Of a DNA stretch of 64,000 nucleotides, positions 8,027-18,845 are shown piece by piece. The notes beneath the pieces were generated by a model. That model was not told the origin of the DNA. It ran no database searches and worked only from the letters and a program-made list of their open reading frames with translations. This DNA is from Sphingobacteriales bacterium (GTDB lineage: Bacteria > Bacteroidota > Bacteroidia > Chitinophagales > Chitinophagaceae), in assembly GCA_016219985.1 (NCBI GenBank), contig JACRJO010000031.1:27801-91800 (forward strand). Reading direction: 5' to 3'. The stretch's first letter is position 1. Every line of letters starts with the position of its first letter. Both the position numbers and the translations under genes were made by a program.

Positions 8027-10381
8027 ATGCAAATTTCTGTGGAAACCTTTCCTGTAAAATTCTGTTCCAGTTTAAAAAAGCCAGCTGCGTGGGCGTTTTT
8101 TTTACTGGTGGTAAATTATTCTCCCCTCAGGTCCCAGATTCCTTTACCCGCCGGCACTTCATCATCAGTTAGTAATTTAAGTAAGAGCATCATTCCTGCT
8201 GTTCACGGACCCTCCTTGCGCCATTTTTTTACTCCGGGAATTAAGTTAAACAGGATCGGAACGGAGGCGGGCTACTTTTTAACAAACGGTTTGTTTACCA
8301 GCGATTCAATCACAACCAGTTCTCTGAGACAGTTTAATGTTACACAGTTTGCCGGTATCAGTATCGCCGGAATCCCCGTGGTCGCCGAATATACATGGCG
8401 CGGATCCTCCCCTTCTTATACCGGCCATTTGCCGGCGAACTGGTATAAAATTTCTTTTGATGTGCAACAGTACCGCGAACAGTGGAAGAAAATGGCTGAA
8501 ATGCTTTCACCTGAAAGTATTACGCCGAGCGGAAAGAAATTCACGGAACTCAGCACAGCTTTCAGGAATAACCTGAAGGAGCGGATCTCCCGCCGGTTGA
8601 GGGGTTTTGCCGGCCAGATGGCGGATAGCTTTTCGGCTACTATAAATCCGCTTGATTTTGCCGGGAAGAACCCGAGGGAAATAAGCTCGCTCTTGTATGG
8701 TCAGGATATTCCGGCTCTTTTATTATTGGCGAAAGAAAAACTGGCGGAATTGGAAAATGTATCCTTACGGCAGCAGGAAAAGGATTCCCTGCTCAGGGAG
8801 GCGAGGTCCCGGGTTCATGAGCTTGAGCAAAAGGAAATTTGTTTGGGGGAGATAAATAAATTGATTAAAGCCACCGATTCCACCGGAATTGCGGCAGAGA
8901 TGGCGGTATTATACGGGAAGGCCACGGAAGAATACAGGGAACTGCTGAATAACCCTGCAGAACTGGTAAAGCGCATGTCATCCCGTTATAACCTGGGGGG
9001 ATTGGAAAAATTATTTACGCTATTATCCCAGCTGAAACTGGGCGGTCAGCAGCTTCCGTTTACGGATGACTATATTAGCCCCTTTTTATCAAAAGGGATC
9101 AGTTTTGAAATAAATATCAAGGATAAATTTATCGGTTTTTCCACGGGGCGGCTGCTGCCGGTGATGAGTAATCTTCAACTGAACATCATGGACAGTCTTC
9201 CGGTTCAACAGCCGGGTCCCAAACCTTCATACTGGTACCTGAATTACCGGAAGGGATTACTGTCTGAAAATCACAGGGGAATAAAACTGACCAGTATTAA
9301 AAATACAGGCAGCCCGGCCAACCCGGTTCAATCGCCCAATCTTATAAAAAAATCGCAGCTCCTGATCAGTTTGTATTCAAGAGAAAGAATCGGGGGAAAT
9401 CATTGGCTCAATGCCGAGTTATCCAAGTCGGTAAGCGTAAGTCCGCAGCAATATACCTTAGATAACAGCGGCAGGACAACGGGCGAGGAGAAAAATTATT
9501 TTGATTTAAGTAATGTTTCACTAAAACTGAAAGTGGAAGGGCAATCGGAGCGGACTGGTTTAACACATACCGCTTATTTCAATAAGGTCATCGGGACTTA
9601 TGCAGGACTGGTAAGTAACTATACTGCTTCGGATGGATTTGAAACCGGCTTAGCTGTACGGCTTAAGAAAAAAGCATCCCGGTTCAGCAGCTACCTGAAG
9701 GGGAATTACCGTCAATATAAGGTCCCCGGTTTCACGGACTCAAAATGGTCTTCGGCGAATTGGAAGGCCCGGGTTGGTTATAAATTAAAAAAAGGCCAGT
9801 ATGTACAGCTCAGTTCCAGCTGGCACGATGGATACAAAAAATATGTTCTGGCAGATGTGATCCGTCATATCCGCCAGCAAAACAGGGGCGTAAATGCGGA
9901 CATCAGTTTGGTTAATAAGCGGCTGTTTGGACTCTTCAATACTTCCTTTATTTCTGCCGGTGTGCAGAAGGATTATTTCCCGCTTTCCGGCGTACCAGGC
10001 AAGGAGCAATTGGTTTCTACATCCTATACGATACTGCTGAACCAGGCTTTTCTATACAAAGAACACCTGCTGCTGGCCAACCTTAGTTATACAAAAGTGT
10101 CGCAGGATATGGATGCCCTGCTTTATAATACCCGCTTTGATGCGGACCTCGGAGGGTCCTTCCGGCTCACGCAAAACTGCACAGCCGGCCTGTCGCTGGT
10201 GTACGGTTTCCTGAAAGAAGCATATTCCAACACCGGGATCAGGGCTTCGTTTTCCGGGATGATCTGGAAAAGAATTCAGCTGGATATCAGCATGGACATA
10301 CGAAAGAATATAACCTTATCAAACCCGCTGTTCCGTCAGTTTATGAACCTCGGATGCGGAATTAAATACAGCATTAAATAA
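8027..10381 (+). CDS. Predicted outer-membrane beta-barrel protein, first gene of RHS operon
   Basis: 784 residues. A long signal peptide (hydrophobic AAWAFFLLVVNY, then SPLRSQ) is followed by a beta-rich domain to about residue 140, a mostly helical and charged part at about residues 145-340 with coiled-coil character (LLLLAKEKLAELENV, SLLREARSRVHELEQKE), and from about residue 340 to the end alternating amphipathic strands ending in CGIKYSIK, as in an outer-membrane barrel. It sits eight bases upstream of the next gene and heads a run of overlapping or tightly spaced genes that ends with the RHS toxin and its putative immunity gene. I infer an outer-membrane anchor or export partner for the RHS proteins. 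I recognise no named family. Confidence 0.65.
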   Translation: MQISVETFPVKFCSSLKKPAAWAFFLLVVNYSPLRSQIPLPAGTSSSVSNLSKSIIPAVHGPSLRHFFTPGIKLNRIGTEAGYFLTNGLFTSDSITTSSLRQFNVTQFAGISIAGIPVVAEYTWRGSSPSYTGHLPANWYKISFDVQQYREQWKKMAEMLSPESITPSGKKFTELSTAFRNNLKERISRRLRGFAGQMADSFSATINPLDFAGKNPREISSLLYGQDIPALLLLAKEKLAELENVSLRQQEKDSLLREARSRVHELEQKEICLGEINKLIKATDSTGIAAEMAVLYGKATEEYRELLNNPAELVKRMSSRYNLGGLEKLFTLLSQLKLGGQQLPFTDDYISPFLSKGISFEINIKDKFIGFSTGRLLPVMSNLQLNIMDSLPVQQPGPKPSYWYLNYRKGLLSENHRGIKLTSIKNTGSPANPVQSPNLIKKSQLLISLYSRERIGGNHWLNAELSKSVSVSPQQYTLDNSGRTTGEEKNYFDLSNVSLKLKVEGQSERTGLTHTAYFNKVIGTYAGLVSNYTASDGFETGLAVRLKKKASRFSSYLKGNYRQYKVPGFTDSKWSSANWKARVGYKLKKGQYVQLSSSWHDGYKKYVLADVIRHIRQQNRGVNADISLVNKRLFGLFNTSFISAGVQKDYFPLSGVPGKEQLVSTSYTILLNQAFLYKEHLLLANLSYTKVSQDMDALLYNTRFDADLGGSFRLTQNCTAGLSLVYGFLKEAYSNTGIRASFSGMIWKRIQLDISMDIRKNITLSNPLFRQFMNLGCGIKYSIK

Positions 10382-10389
10382 AAAAGTCT

Positions 10390-11493
10390 ATGAACCGCTT
10401 ATTTTTCAGGCAAGGAATTTTTTTTCTGGTGCTCCTCTGCAGCGCCTTTATCGTAAGGAGCCAGGTCAGCTTCGTGTTCAATACGGCGGCGCTGGGCAGG
10501 GATATGAGAGGTCTATCAGCGGTGCAGCTGATCAATACCGGCCGGGACAGTTATACCGGTAACCTGGACATTGAAATCAGGAACCTGGAGAGGAGCCTGC
10601 AGGTGGTTAAAATAGTTGTTACGGGGGTACAGTTATTACCCGGTAGCAATATAATTCCTGCCGGAAAATTCGGCAGTGCAGCTGTGTTTTATGCGCCTGG
10701 TAAAGAAGGGGATTATGTCCGCCAGACCGGCATGATGCCTGAAGGGGAACTTGAATACTGTTTTAAATATACAGTTACTTCCAAGGATAACACGAACGAA
10801 ATTTTTGACAATTGCTTTACAGGCACTGCTATCCTGTCCACCCCGCTTGAACTGATACTCCCGGATAATGGGGATGAATTTTGCCAGAAACGGCCCCGGT
10901 TCAGCTGGCAGCCTTCATTGCCGCTGGCGCCGGGAACAGATTATACACTCAAGCTGGCGAAAAAACAAAATGGACAGACTCAGGCAGAAGCCCTGCTGAT
11001 CAATCTCCCGGTCGTGTTGCAGGCCCATATTAAGGGGTCTGTATTTCCATTCCCGGCGGCAACGCCCGACCTGCAGGAAGGCGCCACTTATGTATGGCAG
11101 GTAACAGCGGATAACAAGGGGATACAAAAGACTTCGGAAGTATGGGAATTTACCATACAGTGTGAGAAAACAGAACCCGCTGCTAAAAGTTACAGGGAAT
11201 TAAAGGAATCTGATGACGGAGGTTATTTAACAACAGGCCCAGTGCTTCGTTTTGCGGTCTTCAATTCGTTCACGGCCGGGAAACTAACCTATTCTATTAA
11301 GGACCTTACCAATCCTGAAAAAAAATTCAGTTACCTGCCGGTAGCAGAACTGCAAAAGGGAAATAACAATATATCCGTTGACCTGAAAAAGGTACCGGGT
11401 ATGGAGGATGGAAACGAATACCTCCTTCAGGTGGTACTGCCTGATGGTAAGAAAGTTTCAGTCAGGTTCAAATACAGCGAAGATGAAGAATAA
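10390..11493 (+). CDS. Secreted beta-sandwich protein of RHS operon
   Basis: 367 residues with a Sec signal peptide (FFLVLLCSAFIVRS, then Q). The mature part looks like tandem immunoglobulin/fibronectin-like domains: strands such as GDYVRQTGMMPEGELEYCFKY, the phrase LILPDNGDEFCQKRPRFSWQP at about residues 155-175, and a third domain from about residue 285 (LRFAVFNSFTAGKLTYSIKD). The pattern of domain starting with P-DNG and containing FSWQP is common in exported Bacteroidota proteins that read like a list of Ig-like domains. It starts eight bases after the barrel gene and its stop overlaps the start of the next gene by 11 bases, so the three are co-translated. Probably periplasmic or at the surface, supporting assembly of the RHS proteins; this role is inferred from position only. 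Confidence 0.6.
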   Translation: MNRLFFRQGIFFLVLLCSAFIVRSQVSFVFNTAALGRDMRGLSAVQLINTGRDSYTGNLDIEIRNLERSLQVVKIVVTGVQLLPGSNIIPAGKFGSAAVFYAPGKEGDYVRQTGMMPEGELEYCFKYTVTSKDNTNEIFDNCFTGTAILSTPLELILPDNGDEFCQKRPRFSWQPSLPLAPGTDYTLKLAKKQNGQTQAEALLINLPVVLQAHIKGSVFPFPAATPDLQEGATYVWQVTADNKGIQKTSEVWEFTIQCEKTEPAAKSYRELKESDDGGYLTTGPVLRFAVFNSFTAGKLTYSIKDLTNPEKKFSYLPVAELQKGNNNISVDLKKVPGMEDGNEYLLQVVLPDGKKVSVRFKYSEDEE

Positions 11494-12007
11494 GATATAC
11501 TGGTGTATGGTGTTTGCTGGGTTGCTGATAGTTGCCTGTAAAGGGAAAACAGCGCAGGAAAAAAGGGCAGCCTATATAACAAAGCCCGGCAATGGCCTGA
11601 CCTGGAAAACGGAAGCAGCGGGCAATGCGGTGGTGAGCCAGTTTGTACCGGATAAGCAGGATATGGGGAACGGCAGCAATGCCTATCGTTTTCTCGTAAC
11701 GGTGCAGAGCCGGCCAAACATAACAACGGACAGCATCCTGTATGATTTCAATTACCACTCCGCGGACTTTTTCAGGCTGCTCGCAGGTACTGACACATTG
11801 CAGCCTGTATTAAGTGAGCGGATGGCGAACGGGCGGCGGGACCTGCACCAGTTTACCGTATTGTTTGACCGGGCGGGTATTACAAAATCACCGGATTCGC
11901 TGACGCTGCTGTTTACAGGAAATAAATTATTTGAGGAGAAGCTCCTCTTCCGATATGCATTAACTGATATCAAGAACGCTACTAAAACCCTGTATGGTTA
12001 TGAGTAA
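11483..12007 (+). CDS. Lipoprotein of RHS operon
   Basis: 174 residues. The ATG at 11483 gives a type II signal peptide with lipobox IVAC (MKNKIYWCMVFAGLLIVACKG); the frame extends upstream to 11408 but that part has no signal and overlaps the previous gene. The mature part is a single beta-rich domain (YRFLVTVQSRPNI, SILYDFNYHSADFFRLLAG). The gene overlaps both neighbours by about a dozen bases, strong evidence of one transcript with coupled translation. I infer an outer-membrane lipoprotein working with the RHS proteins; no family recognised. Confidence 0.65.
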   Translation: MKNKIYWCMVFAGLLIVACKGKTAQEKRAAYITKPGNGLTWKTEAAGNAVVSQFVPDKQDMGNGSNAYRFLVTVQSRPNITTDSILYDFNYHSADFFRLLAGTDTLQPVLSERMANGRRDLHQFTVLFDRAGITKSPDSLTLLFTGNKLFEEKLLFRYALTDIKNATKTLYGYE

Positions 12008-15000
12008 ATCAATGAGAAAGCAAAAGGCTGCAGCCTGGATCCTGTTATTGGTATTTTCAGTACAGACATTTTACCCGGTCCGGGCTTATGCCCTGACATC
12101 CGGACCCACCACACCAGAAATGAGTGCCTTTGAGCCGGCATCCACAGCTAATATGGTGGATTTGTTTTCCGGTGATTTCTCGTACAATATCCCCTTGCTG
12201 GATGTGGGCGGTTATCCCGTTAACCTGGCTTATCACTCGGGTGCGGGTCCCGAAGAAGAAGCCAGCTGGGTGGGCCTGGGCTGGAGCCTGAACCCCGGCG
12301 CCATTAACCGGCAGCTTCGTGGCCTGCCGGATGATTTCAACGGGGATGTGATTACCCAGGAGGATAATAAGAAACCGAATATAACGGTCGGGGGAAATGT
12401 AAATGCATCCATTAAATTATTCGGAAACAGGACGCCGAAGATCAAGATTGGTAAGAAGAAGAAAAACCTGAACGGGAACATGAAGGTAAAAATCGGCATC
12501 CTTCATAACAATTATACCGGCTATAAAGGAATTATAGGTATCGGGACCGGTTTCAGCACCTCGGATCAGAATTCAGATGCCATGACAAAGAACCTGAGTG
12601 TGTCCGCTGATCCCAGTACAAGCCTAGGGTTGAGTGTGGACAATCAATCCGGTGTGAATCCGTATGCCAATTTTGAGGTTAATTATAAAGTGACCACAAA
12701 AAAAGAACGTGAAGCTGCAAGAAACCTGACAATTTCCCAGCAAGAAAATCTCAGCAAGACATTGATCAATGCAATTTTTCATAGCTCGATCTATGATTTA
12801 AAGGAGAGTGCTTCAAAGGTTGCAAAAATGGAACGGATATTAAACAGGGCGAATGATGTCAGCAGTATGCTTGGAGGGTCTTCCTCCATCAATTTTGGTA
12901 CGTTCCAGCCCCCTGCATTGGTACAGACCCCGATGGTATCAAAAAATTTTACAGCATCACTGGGAATAGGTGTCACTTTGTTTGGAGTCGCTGTTGTTCC
13001 TGGTATTGAGGGCACCTATTCCAGGCAGGAATTGAAACAAAAGATAAACACCGCACCTGCTTATGGTTTTATGAATGGGCATATTGCTAAATCGAAGGAT
13101 GAGGCAATTCTCGATTATAATATGGAAAAAGAAAGCCCCTATTTCAAAAGGCTTCCCAACCTGGGGGTGACCGTTTTTACACCTGATTTGTTCAATGTGA
13201 CAAGCAATGCCGGATCAATGCAGTTCCGGCCTTACCTGAGGGGGACGGGCATTTATTTCCAGCCGCATAAACTTGATGAAGACAAAAGTACCGATATCGG
13301 GCTTGAGGCGGGATTTGGTAATATTTTCCATCTGGGGGTTCCCCTGCAGCTGCAAAAAACAAATAATATTTCAGGAAAATGGACTGCAAAAAATAATTAC
13401 CTGAGTATCGGGGATTTTAAATCAACGGGTTCAACTCCGGATAACCAGGCCTTTTATTTCAAGCGGGTCGGTGAGAAAAACCGGCAGGATGATGCTTATT
13501 TTGGCGCAATCGGAAACACCTCCCCGGTTGCTGTCAGGCTCGATAATGGTTTTTCTGCCTGGGCCTTTGGTAAGGGGCAGGCGAATAACGCGATCCGGGT
13601 TAAAAATGCGGGGGATATAAGCGGTATCCAGCAGGGAAGAACCGTACGCGATAAAGCAAATCATTCCATCTCCTACCTGACGGCAGCGGAGGCGGCTAAC
13701 TACGCGTTGGATAAACAAATTCCCAACTACCGGGAAAATACCCTTCTTACAACGGCGGGCGATGTGAAGAACCTGGTAACCCGTACCGCAGATTACAGGA
13801 AGGCACATCATATTTCCCAGTACACGATTACACAGGATGACGGGCAAAGAATGGTATATGGCATACCTGTATATAATACGGCCCAGGAGGAAGTCAGTTT
13901 TGCCATTCGGTACAACGCCACGGCGCTGGAAAAGGGGATAACCAGCTATAATCCAGGTACTGACAACAGTCAGAACAATATGAATGGAAAGGATAATTAT
14001 TATCATAAATACAGCACACCGGCTTATACTACCGGTCACCTGCTTTCCGCGATTCTTTCTCCTGACTATGTGGATCTGACAAACAACGGGGTTACGGATG
14101 ATGACCTGGGTACCGCTGTAAAATTTAACTACTCCCAGTTAAGTGATGTAAATGGCAACCCGTTGTATTATAAATGGCGTACCCCCTATTCAAATGAATA
14201 CGGTAATAATAATACGGCGAATTACAGCGAAGGATACAGGAGTATTACAGATGATGATAAAGCAAATTATACCTGGGGTAAAAAGGAGCTCTGGTATGTG
14301 CATTCAATTGAATCCAAAACTATGGTGGCCCAGTTTTACACAGAAGACAGGAAAGATGGATTAGGGGTGTTGGATGAGAACGGTGGCAAAGATCCGTCCA
14401 TCAGGCTAAAGCGGCTGAAAGAAATCCGGCTTTATTCCAAATCTGACCTCTACCTGAATGGAAACAATGCCGTGCCGGTTAAAACGGTGCATTTTGAATA
14501 TGACGAAACCTATCCGCTTGTCAGCCAGCTGCCCAACAATGAGTTTTCCCATCTTGGATACGGCAAACTGACCCTGAAGCGCATCTGGTTCAGCTACGGA
14601 AAAAACACTAAAGGGCAATACAACAGTTACAATTTCAAATATAAAATACCCTTGAACCAGGTTTACCAGGATATGCAAAGCGACCGCTGGGGATCCTACC
14701 GCCCCAAATCAGCTAATCCGAACGGGCTGACCAACCTGGAATTTCCTTATGCCACACAAAACAGGACGGACGCAGATGATTTTGCTTCCTACTGGCAGCT
14801 GAACGAAATTGAACTTCCCTCTGGTGGTATTATACAGGTCCAGTATGAAAGTGATGATTATGCGTATGTCCAGGACCGCCGGGCGGCACAAATGTGTTTT
14901 ATTACCGGTATTGGCAGCAATGGTGGCACCACAGGATTTGCCAATGCTGATAAAATATACGTAAAACTGCCGGTGGCTACCAGTAATGCAGATCTAAAGA

Positions 15001-18000
15001 AACGATATTTTGAAGGGCTGAAATCACTTGCGTATAAAGCGTTTATTGACCTGGATGGGAAGGGTCATTCTGAATATGTATCGGGTTTTGCGGATATCTC
15101 CGGTTATACTATTGCCAATCCTGCTACCGGAAGTGATATCGTTGAAATAACCGTGGGTAAGATTAATAATTATAACCCGATCGCCAAAGCAGCCTGGCAG
15201 AAACTGAAGATGGATCTGCCCCGTTATGCATATGCGGAATACGATAACCTGAATGCAGATGAAATGGGGTTTGTAAAAGCGATTAAAGCGCTGGGCGCCA
15301 CATTTAGCCGGTTCAAAGACCTGGTGGAAAATTTTGATCAGCGGGCAAAAAGAAAGGGGTTTGGGAATCATATAAATTTAAGTAAATCCTGGGTAAGGCT
15401 CTGTACCCCGGCGGGAATTAATGGTTCGGTTAAGGGTAAACTGGGCGGGGGGCACCGGGTCAGAGAAGTAAAAATAAACGACCAGTGGGCCCTGATGAGC
15501 GGAGTGGCCACAGCTGAAACCGGGGTTTACGGCCAGCGATATGAATATACAACTGAAGTATCCGGCCCCGGGGGAGTAACTGAAATAATTTCTTCCGGAG
15601 TTGCCTCTTATGAACCTGCCACCGGTAGTGATGAAAACCCTTTCCGGGAACCCATCAATTATTCTGACAAGCATTTATTCGGCCTCCCAAAATACTTCTA
15701 TCTCGAAAGGCCGATGGGAGAATCTTATTTTCCTTCAGCTTCTGTAGGATATAGCAAAGTGACTATTAAAAACCTGGGAGCAGATGGTTCTGTTGGAGCT
15801 AACGGGGTTACCGTTAATGAATTTTATACTTCGAAGGATTTCCCGGTAAAAGTGGACGACCTGCCAATGGAAAGGAAGCAACCCAAAATTTCATTCCTCC
15901 CCAGATTATTTGGTGCAAAAATTACAGCAGCTGTAACAGTATCTCAGGGCTACCTGGTGGAAAATAATGATATGAATGGCAAACCAAAGGGCGAAGCTGT
16001 ATATGGAAAGAATGGTAATGAAATATCCTCGGCAAAATATTATTATAAGGTATCCAACCCCGGCGCAGAAAAACAGGAGTTGAATAATAATGTTTCCGTT
16101 ATCGACAGAGGGGGGACGATCACCCCGAATGCTATCGTGGGAATGGATATCGACATGTTTACCGAAATGAATGAAAGCCTGATGGAGAATATGGGAGTAG
16201 CTGTTGACCCTTCATTCGGTGTTACAATTTATGGGATCATACCCAAGTTTTCGATAAAACTTCCTTTACCCAAACCCAATTACGAGAAAAGGTTATACCG
16301 GGGGTCCAGCACCATTAAACTGGTAAACCGGTATGCCATACTGGAAAAGTCGGTAAAGACCGTTAACGGGAGTACGAGTGTTGCTGAAAACCTGTTATGG
16401 GACGCTGAAACGGGTGAGGTGCTGCTGTCAAAGGTCAACAATGAATTTAATGATAACACCTATACGTTCAATTACCCGGCTCACTGGGTATATGACAGAA
16501 TGGGTGCTGCTTTCCGGAACGAAGGGGTGTACCTGGCCGGATTTACAACCAGTTCTACCGGGAATATAGTGACCACATATAATGGATTGCTGGTCCCCGG
16601 TGATGAACTCATTGACCTTGGCAGTAATAACCAATATTGGGTAACCGATCCGCATAAAAATGGCCAATTGTACCTGGTAGATAAGGATGGGGCCTATAAA
16701 CCCGGCCTTTCCGCAAATGTGAAAATCAGCCGGTCGGGCAGAAGAAACCTTGCCATGGCTTCAGTCGGATCCGTGGTGACTATGAATAACCCGATCAATG
16801 GAGCCTCACTCAATTTTACGCAGGCCAGTAATGTATTGCAAGCAGGTGCGGTGAATTATGCAGATGACTGGAAAGTACCCCTGCAAGAAAGATGTGCCGT
16901 CGATTCGGCTTGCTGGAGTCTGAATCAGAATTCAAACACGGCCACGCCTGTCCTGAATTTTGTTACTCCCGCATTAAAGGCGACCAGCAGCCTTTATTCC
17001 TTCTATGGGACCAAAATTTATAACCCGGGCTACAATGCTTCCGGTGACGGTGTTTACCAGACCCTGACGACACCATACTGGAAAGGGGATAATACCTGCC
17101 TGGCCGGGCCTATGAACCGCTGTGCATTTTGGGTCAACACAAATTTAGCAGCTCCGTTGGGTGCAGCAAAAGCGACATCCGGGAAAGACAGTGTACCCGG
17201 AATGAATGTACCAGGGGCAAATGCGGTTCCTAATTGTATACCAAGAACCGGGACCTTTGGCAGATGGCTGGGCTATACATTTAATTATTCTACAAGTACG
17301 CCCAGGACTATTTATGTCGGAATAGCATCGGATAACCGTTTTCAGTTTAAAATTAACGGAACCCCGGTATTGATCAGGAGCACGGATGTTGAGACTGATT
17401 TTCAGTATTGGCATATTTACCCGGTTTGTTTAAACCCGGGCAAATACACCCTGGAGTTTTTGGGGTATAACAGAAATGATCTGGTGGGTGAGGGCGCTTT
17501 TGGAGCGGAAGTATATGACAATACACTGGCCCAGCTCCAGGCTGCCACAGCCGACAACAGCCTGAATATAGTTTACTCTACCCGGAACGTGATCGGGCAG
17601 AATATTGAGGTGGGTGATGGGATCGGTTATGCGGCGCCTGCCGGGTATTATGTATTTAAAACGCCAGGCGGGCTGTTTACCGCAAACCAGATCAATTCCG
17701 TGGCACCTGCCGGAGGCGCCGGGGTTAACAACTATTTTAACCCCTACCGGACCGGTATACTGGGAAACTGGCGGGTAAAAAAACAATTACTCTATGATAC
17801 GAAGCGGGTCAACAACAAGGGAGATGTGAATGACCCCACCGGTACACAGTTGCGCAATTCCGGGTACTTTGCGGATTACAGCAATTACTGGAGCTGGACG
17901 GGAACCAACTGGGTGGAAAATGCAGGCAACCCCCGTTGGCAATGGACATCCCAGGTTACCAAGTTTAACCGGAAGGGACAGGAAATTGAAAACATGGATG

Positions 18001-18827
18001 CGCTCAACCGTTTCAGTTCCGCACAACATGGTTACCTGGAATCCCTTCCCGTAGCTGTGGCCGGCAATGCCATGTACCGGGAGATTGCTTTTGATGGTTT
18101 CGAAGATTATAATTTCAACCTGGGCCTGCCATTCATATCAGACAGCTGCGGCATACAGGAGCATTTCAACTTCCGGAAATCACTGGGAACCGTGGCTTTA
18201 TTGGATAATACCAAATCGCATAGTGGAAAATATTCCTTAAAGCTCACCGGAACGGCTATCATACAAAAACCGTTATTACTTAATGAGCCCGATGCTATTT
18301 ACGGGATAGATGTGCATAACCAGTATATTGTCACGAACGGTTACCTGCGGTTCGGCTTCCAGCCGGTTCCGTCCAGGAAGTATATTATCAGCGGCTGGGT
18401 TAATGACGGTCAGCCCAAATCAGCCGCCATCAACGGGCTTTCGCTGACTATCAATGGTACGGGATATAACGTCAACGATAATGCGGCGAACCCTTCCGTA
18501 TATAGTAAGATCCATGTGGTGGAGGGATGGAAACGGTTTGAAGTTGTGTTTACCATGCCGGCCGGCGGCAATTTCACCCTTGCATTGGGGGGCAGCAATC
18601 TGAATGTGGATGATATCCGGGTACACCCCTATGATGCACAGCTGAAATCTTATGCATACGATGCAACCTCATTGCGCTTAATGGCAGAAATGGATGAAAA
18701 CAATTTTGCCACTTTCTATGAGTATGATGACGAGGGTACCCTGATCCGGGTGAAGAAAGAAACCGAGAAAGGTATCAGTACCATCAAAGAAACCAGGAGT
18801 TCTGTAAAAAGAAAAATACCTCTGTAA
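11994..18827 (+). CDS. Giant exported YD/RHS-type protein (N-terminal scaffold type)
   Basis: About 2,277 residues. The start overlaps the lipoprotein stop; ATG codons at 11994, 12000 and 12012 are all possible and all precede a signal peptide (AAAWILLLVFSVQTFYPVRAYA). Right after it comes the conserved N-terminus of Bacteroidota RHS proteins: MVDLFSGDFSYNIPLLDVGG, NLAYHSGAGPEEEASWVGLG, WSLNPGAINRQLRGLP. The middle is beta-rich (large TcB/SpvB-like shell is a possibility) with a lectin-like segment near residues 1740-1830 and another around 2050-2220. It ends with typical YD motifs (SYAYDATSLRLMAEMDENNF, YEYDDEGTLIRVKKE) and no toxin tail. I infer that it forms a shell or carrier with the second RHS protein, as in split TcB/TcC-type systems; that is not shown by the sequence itself. 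Confidence 0.75.
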   Translation: MVMSKSMRKQKAAAWILLLVFSVQTFYPVRAYALTSGPTTPEMSAFEPASTANMVDLFSGDFSYNIPLLDVGGYPVNLAYHSGAGPEEEASWVGLGWSLNPGAINRQLRGLPDDFNGDVITQEDNKKPNITVGGNVNASIKLFGNRTPKIKIGKKKKNLNGNMKVKIGILHNNYTGYKGIIGIGTGFSTSDQNSDAMTKNLSVSADPSTSLGLSVDNQSGVNPYANFEVNYKVTTKKEREAARNLTISQQENLSKTLINAIFHSSIYDLKESASKVAKMERILNRANDVSSMLGGSSSINFGTFQPPALVQTPMVSKNFTASLGIGVTLFGVAVVPGIEGTYSRQELKQKINTAPAYGFMNGHIAKSKDEAILDYNMEKESPYFKRLPNLGVTVFTPDLFNVTSNAGSMQFRPYLRGTGIYFQPHKLDEDKSTDIGLEAGFGNIFHLGVPLQLQKTNNISGKWTAKNNYLSIGDFKSTGSTPDNQAFYFKRVGEKNRQDDAYFGAIGNTSPVAVRLDNGFSAWAFGKGQANNAIRVKNAGDISGIQQGRTVRDKANHSISYLTAAEAANYALDKQIPNYRENTLLTTAGDVKNLVTRTADYRKAHHISQYTITQDDGQRMVYGIPVYNTAQEEVSFAIRYNATALEKGITSYNPGTDNSQNNMNGKDNYYHKYSTPAYTTGHLLSAILSPDYVDLTNNGVTDDDLGTAVKFNYSQLSDVNGNPLYYKWRTPYSNEYGNNNTANYSEGYRSITDDDKANYTWGKKELWYVHSIESKTMVAQFYTEDRKDGLGVLDENGGKDPSIRLKRLKEIRLYSKSDLYLNGNNAVPVKTVHFEYDETYPLVSQLPNNEFSHLGYGKLTLKRIWFSYGKNTKGQYNSYNFKYKIPLNQVYQDMQSDRWGSYRPKSANPNGLTNLEFPYATQNRTDADDFASYWQLNEIELPSGGIIQVQYESDDYAYVQDRRAAQMCFITGIGSNGGTTGFANADKIYVKLPVATSNADLKKRYFEGLKSLAYKAFIDLDGKGHSEYVSGFADISGYTIANPATGSDIVEITVGKINNYNPIAKAAWQKLKMDLPRYAYAEYDNLNADEMGFVKAIKALGATFSRFKDLVENFDQRAKRKGFGNHINLSKSWVRLCTPAGINGSVKGKLGGGHRVREVKINDQWALMSGVATAETGVYGQRYEYTTEVSGPGGVTEIISSGVASYEPATGSDENPFREPINYSDKHLFGLPKYFYLERPMGESYFPSASVGYSKVTIKNLGADGSVGANGVTVNEFYTSKDFPVKVDDLPMERKQPKISFLPRLFGAKITAAVTVSQGYLVENNDMNGKPKGEAVYGKNGNEISSAKYYYKVSNPGAEKQELNNNVSVIDRGGTITPNAIVGMDIDMFTEMNESLMENMGVAVDPSFGVTIYGIIPKFSIKLPLPKPNYEKRLYRGSSTIKLVNRYAILEKSVKTVNGSTSVAENLLWDAETGEVLLSKVNNEFNDNTYTFNYPAHWVYDRMGAAFRNEGVYLAGFTTSSTGNIVTTYNGLLVPGDELIDLGSNNQYWVTDPHKNGQLYLVDKDGAYKPGLSANVKISRSGRRNLAMASVGSVVTMNNPINGASLNFTQASNVLQAGAVNYADDWKVPLQERCAVDSACWSLNQNSNTATPVLNFVTPALKATSSLYSFYGTKIYNPGYNASGDGVYQTLTTPYWKGDNTCLAGPMNRCAFWVNTNLAAPLGAAKATSGKDSVPGMNVPGANAVPNCIPRTGTFGRWLGYTFNYSTSTPRTIYVGIASDNRFQFKINGTPVLIRSTDVETDFQYWHIYPVCLNPGKYTLEFLGYNRNDLVGEGAFGAEVYDNTLAQLQAATADNSLNIVYSTRNVIGQNIEVGDGIGYAAPAGYYVFKTPGGLFTANQINSVAPAGGAGVNNYFNPYRTGILGNWRVKKQLLYDTKRVNNKGDVNDPTGTQLRNSGYFADYSNYWSWTGTNWVENAGNPRWQWTSQVTKFNRKGQEIENMDALNRFSSAQHGYLESLPVAVAGNAMYREIAFDGFEDYNFNLGLPFISDSCGIQEHFNFRKSLGTVALLDNTKSHSGKYSLKLTGTAIIQKPLLLNEPDAIYGIDVHNQYIVTNGYLRFGFQPVPSRKYIISGWVNDGQPKSAAINGLSLTINGTGYNVNDNAANPSVYSKIHVVEGWKRFEVVFTMPAGGNFTLALGGSNLNVDDIRVHPYDAQLKSYAYDATSLRLMAEMDENNFATFYEYDDEGTLIRVKKETEKGISTIKETRSSVKRKIPL

Positions 18828-18845
18828 AAAACGTAAACCACGTAT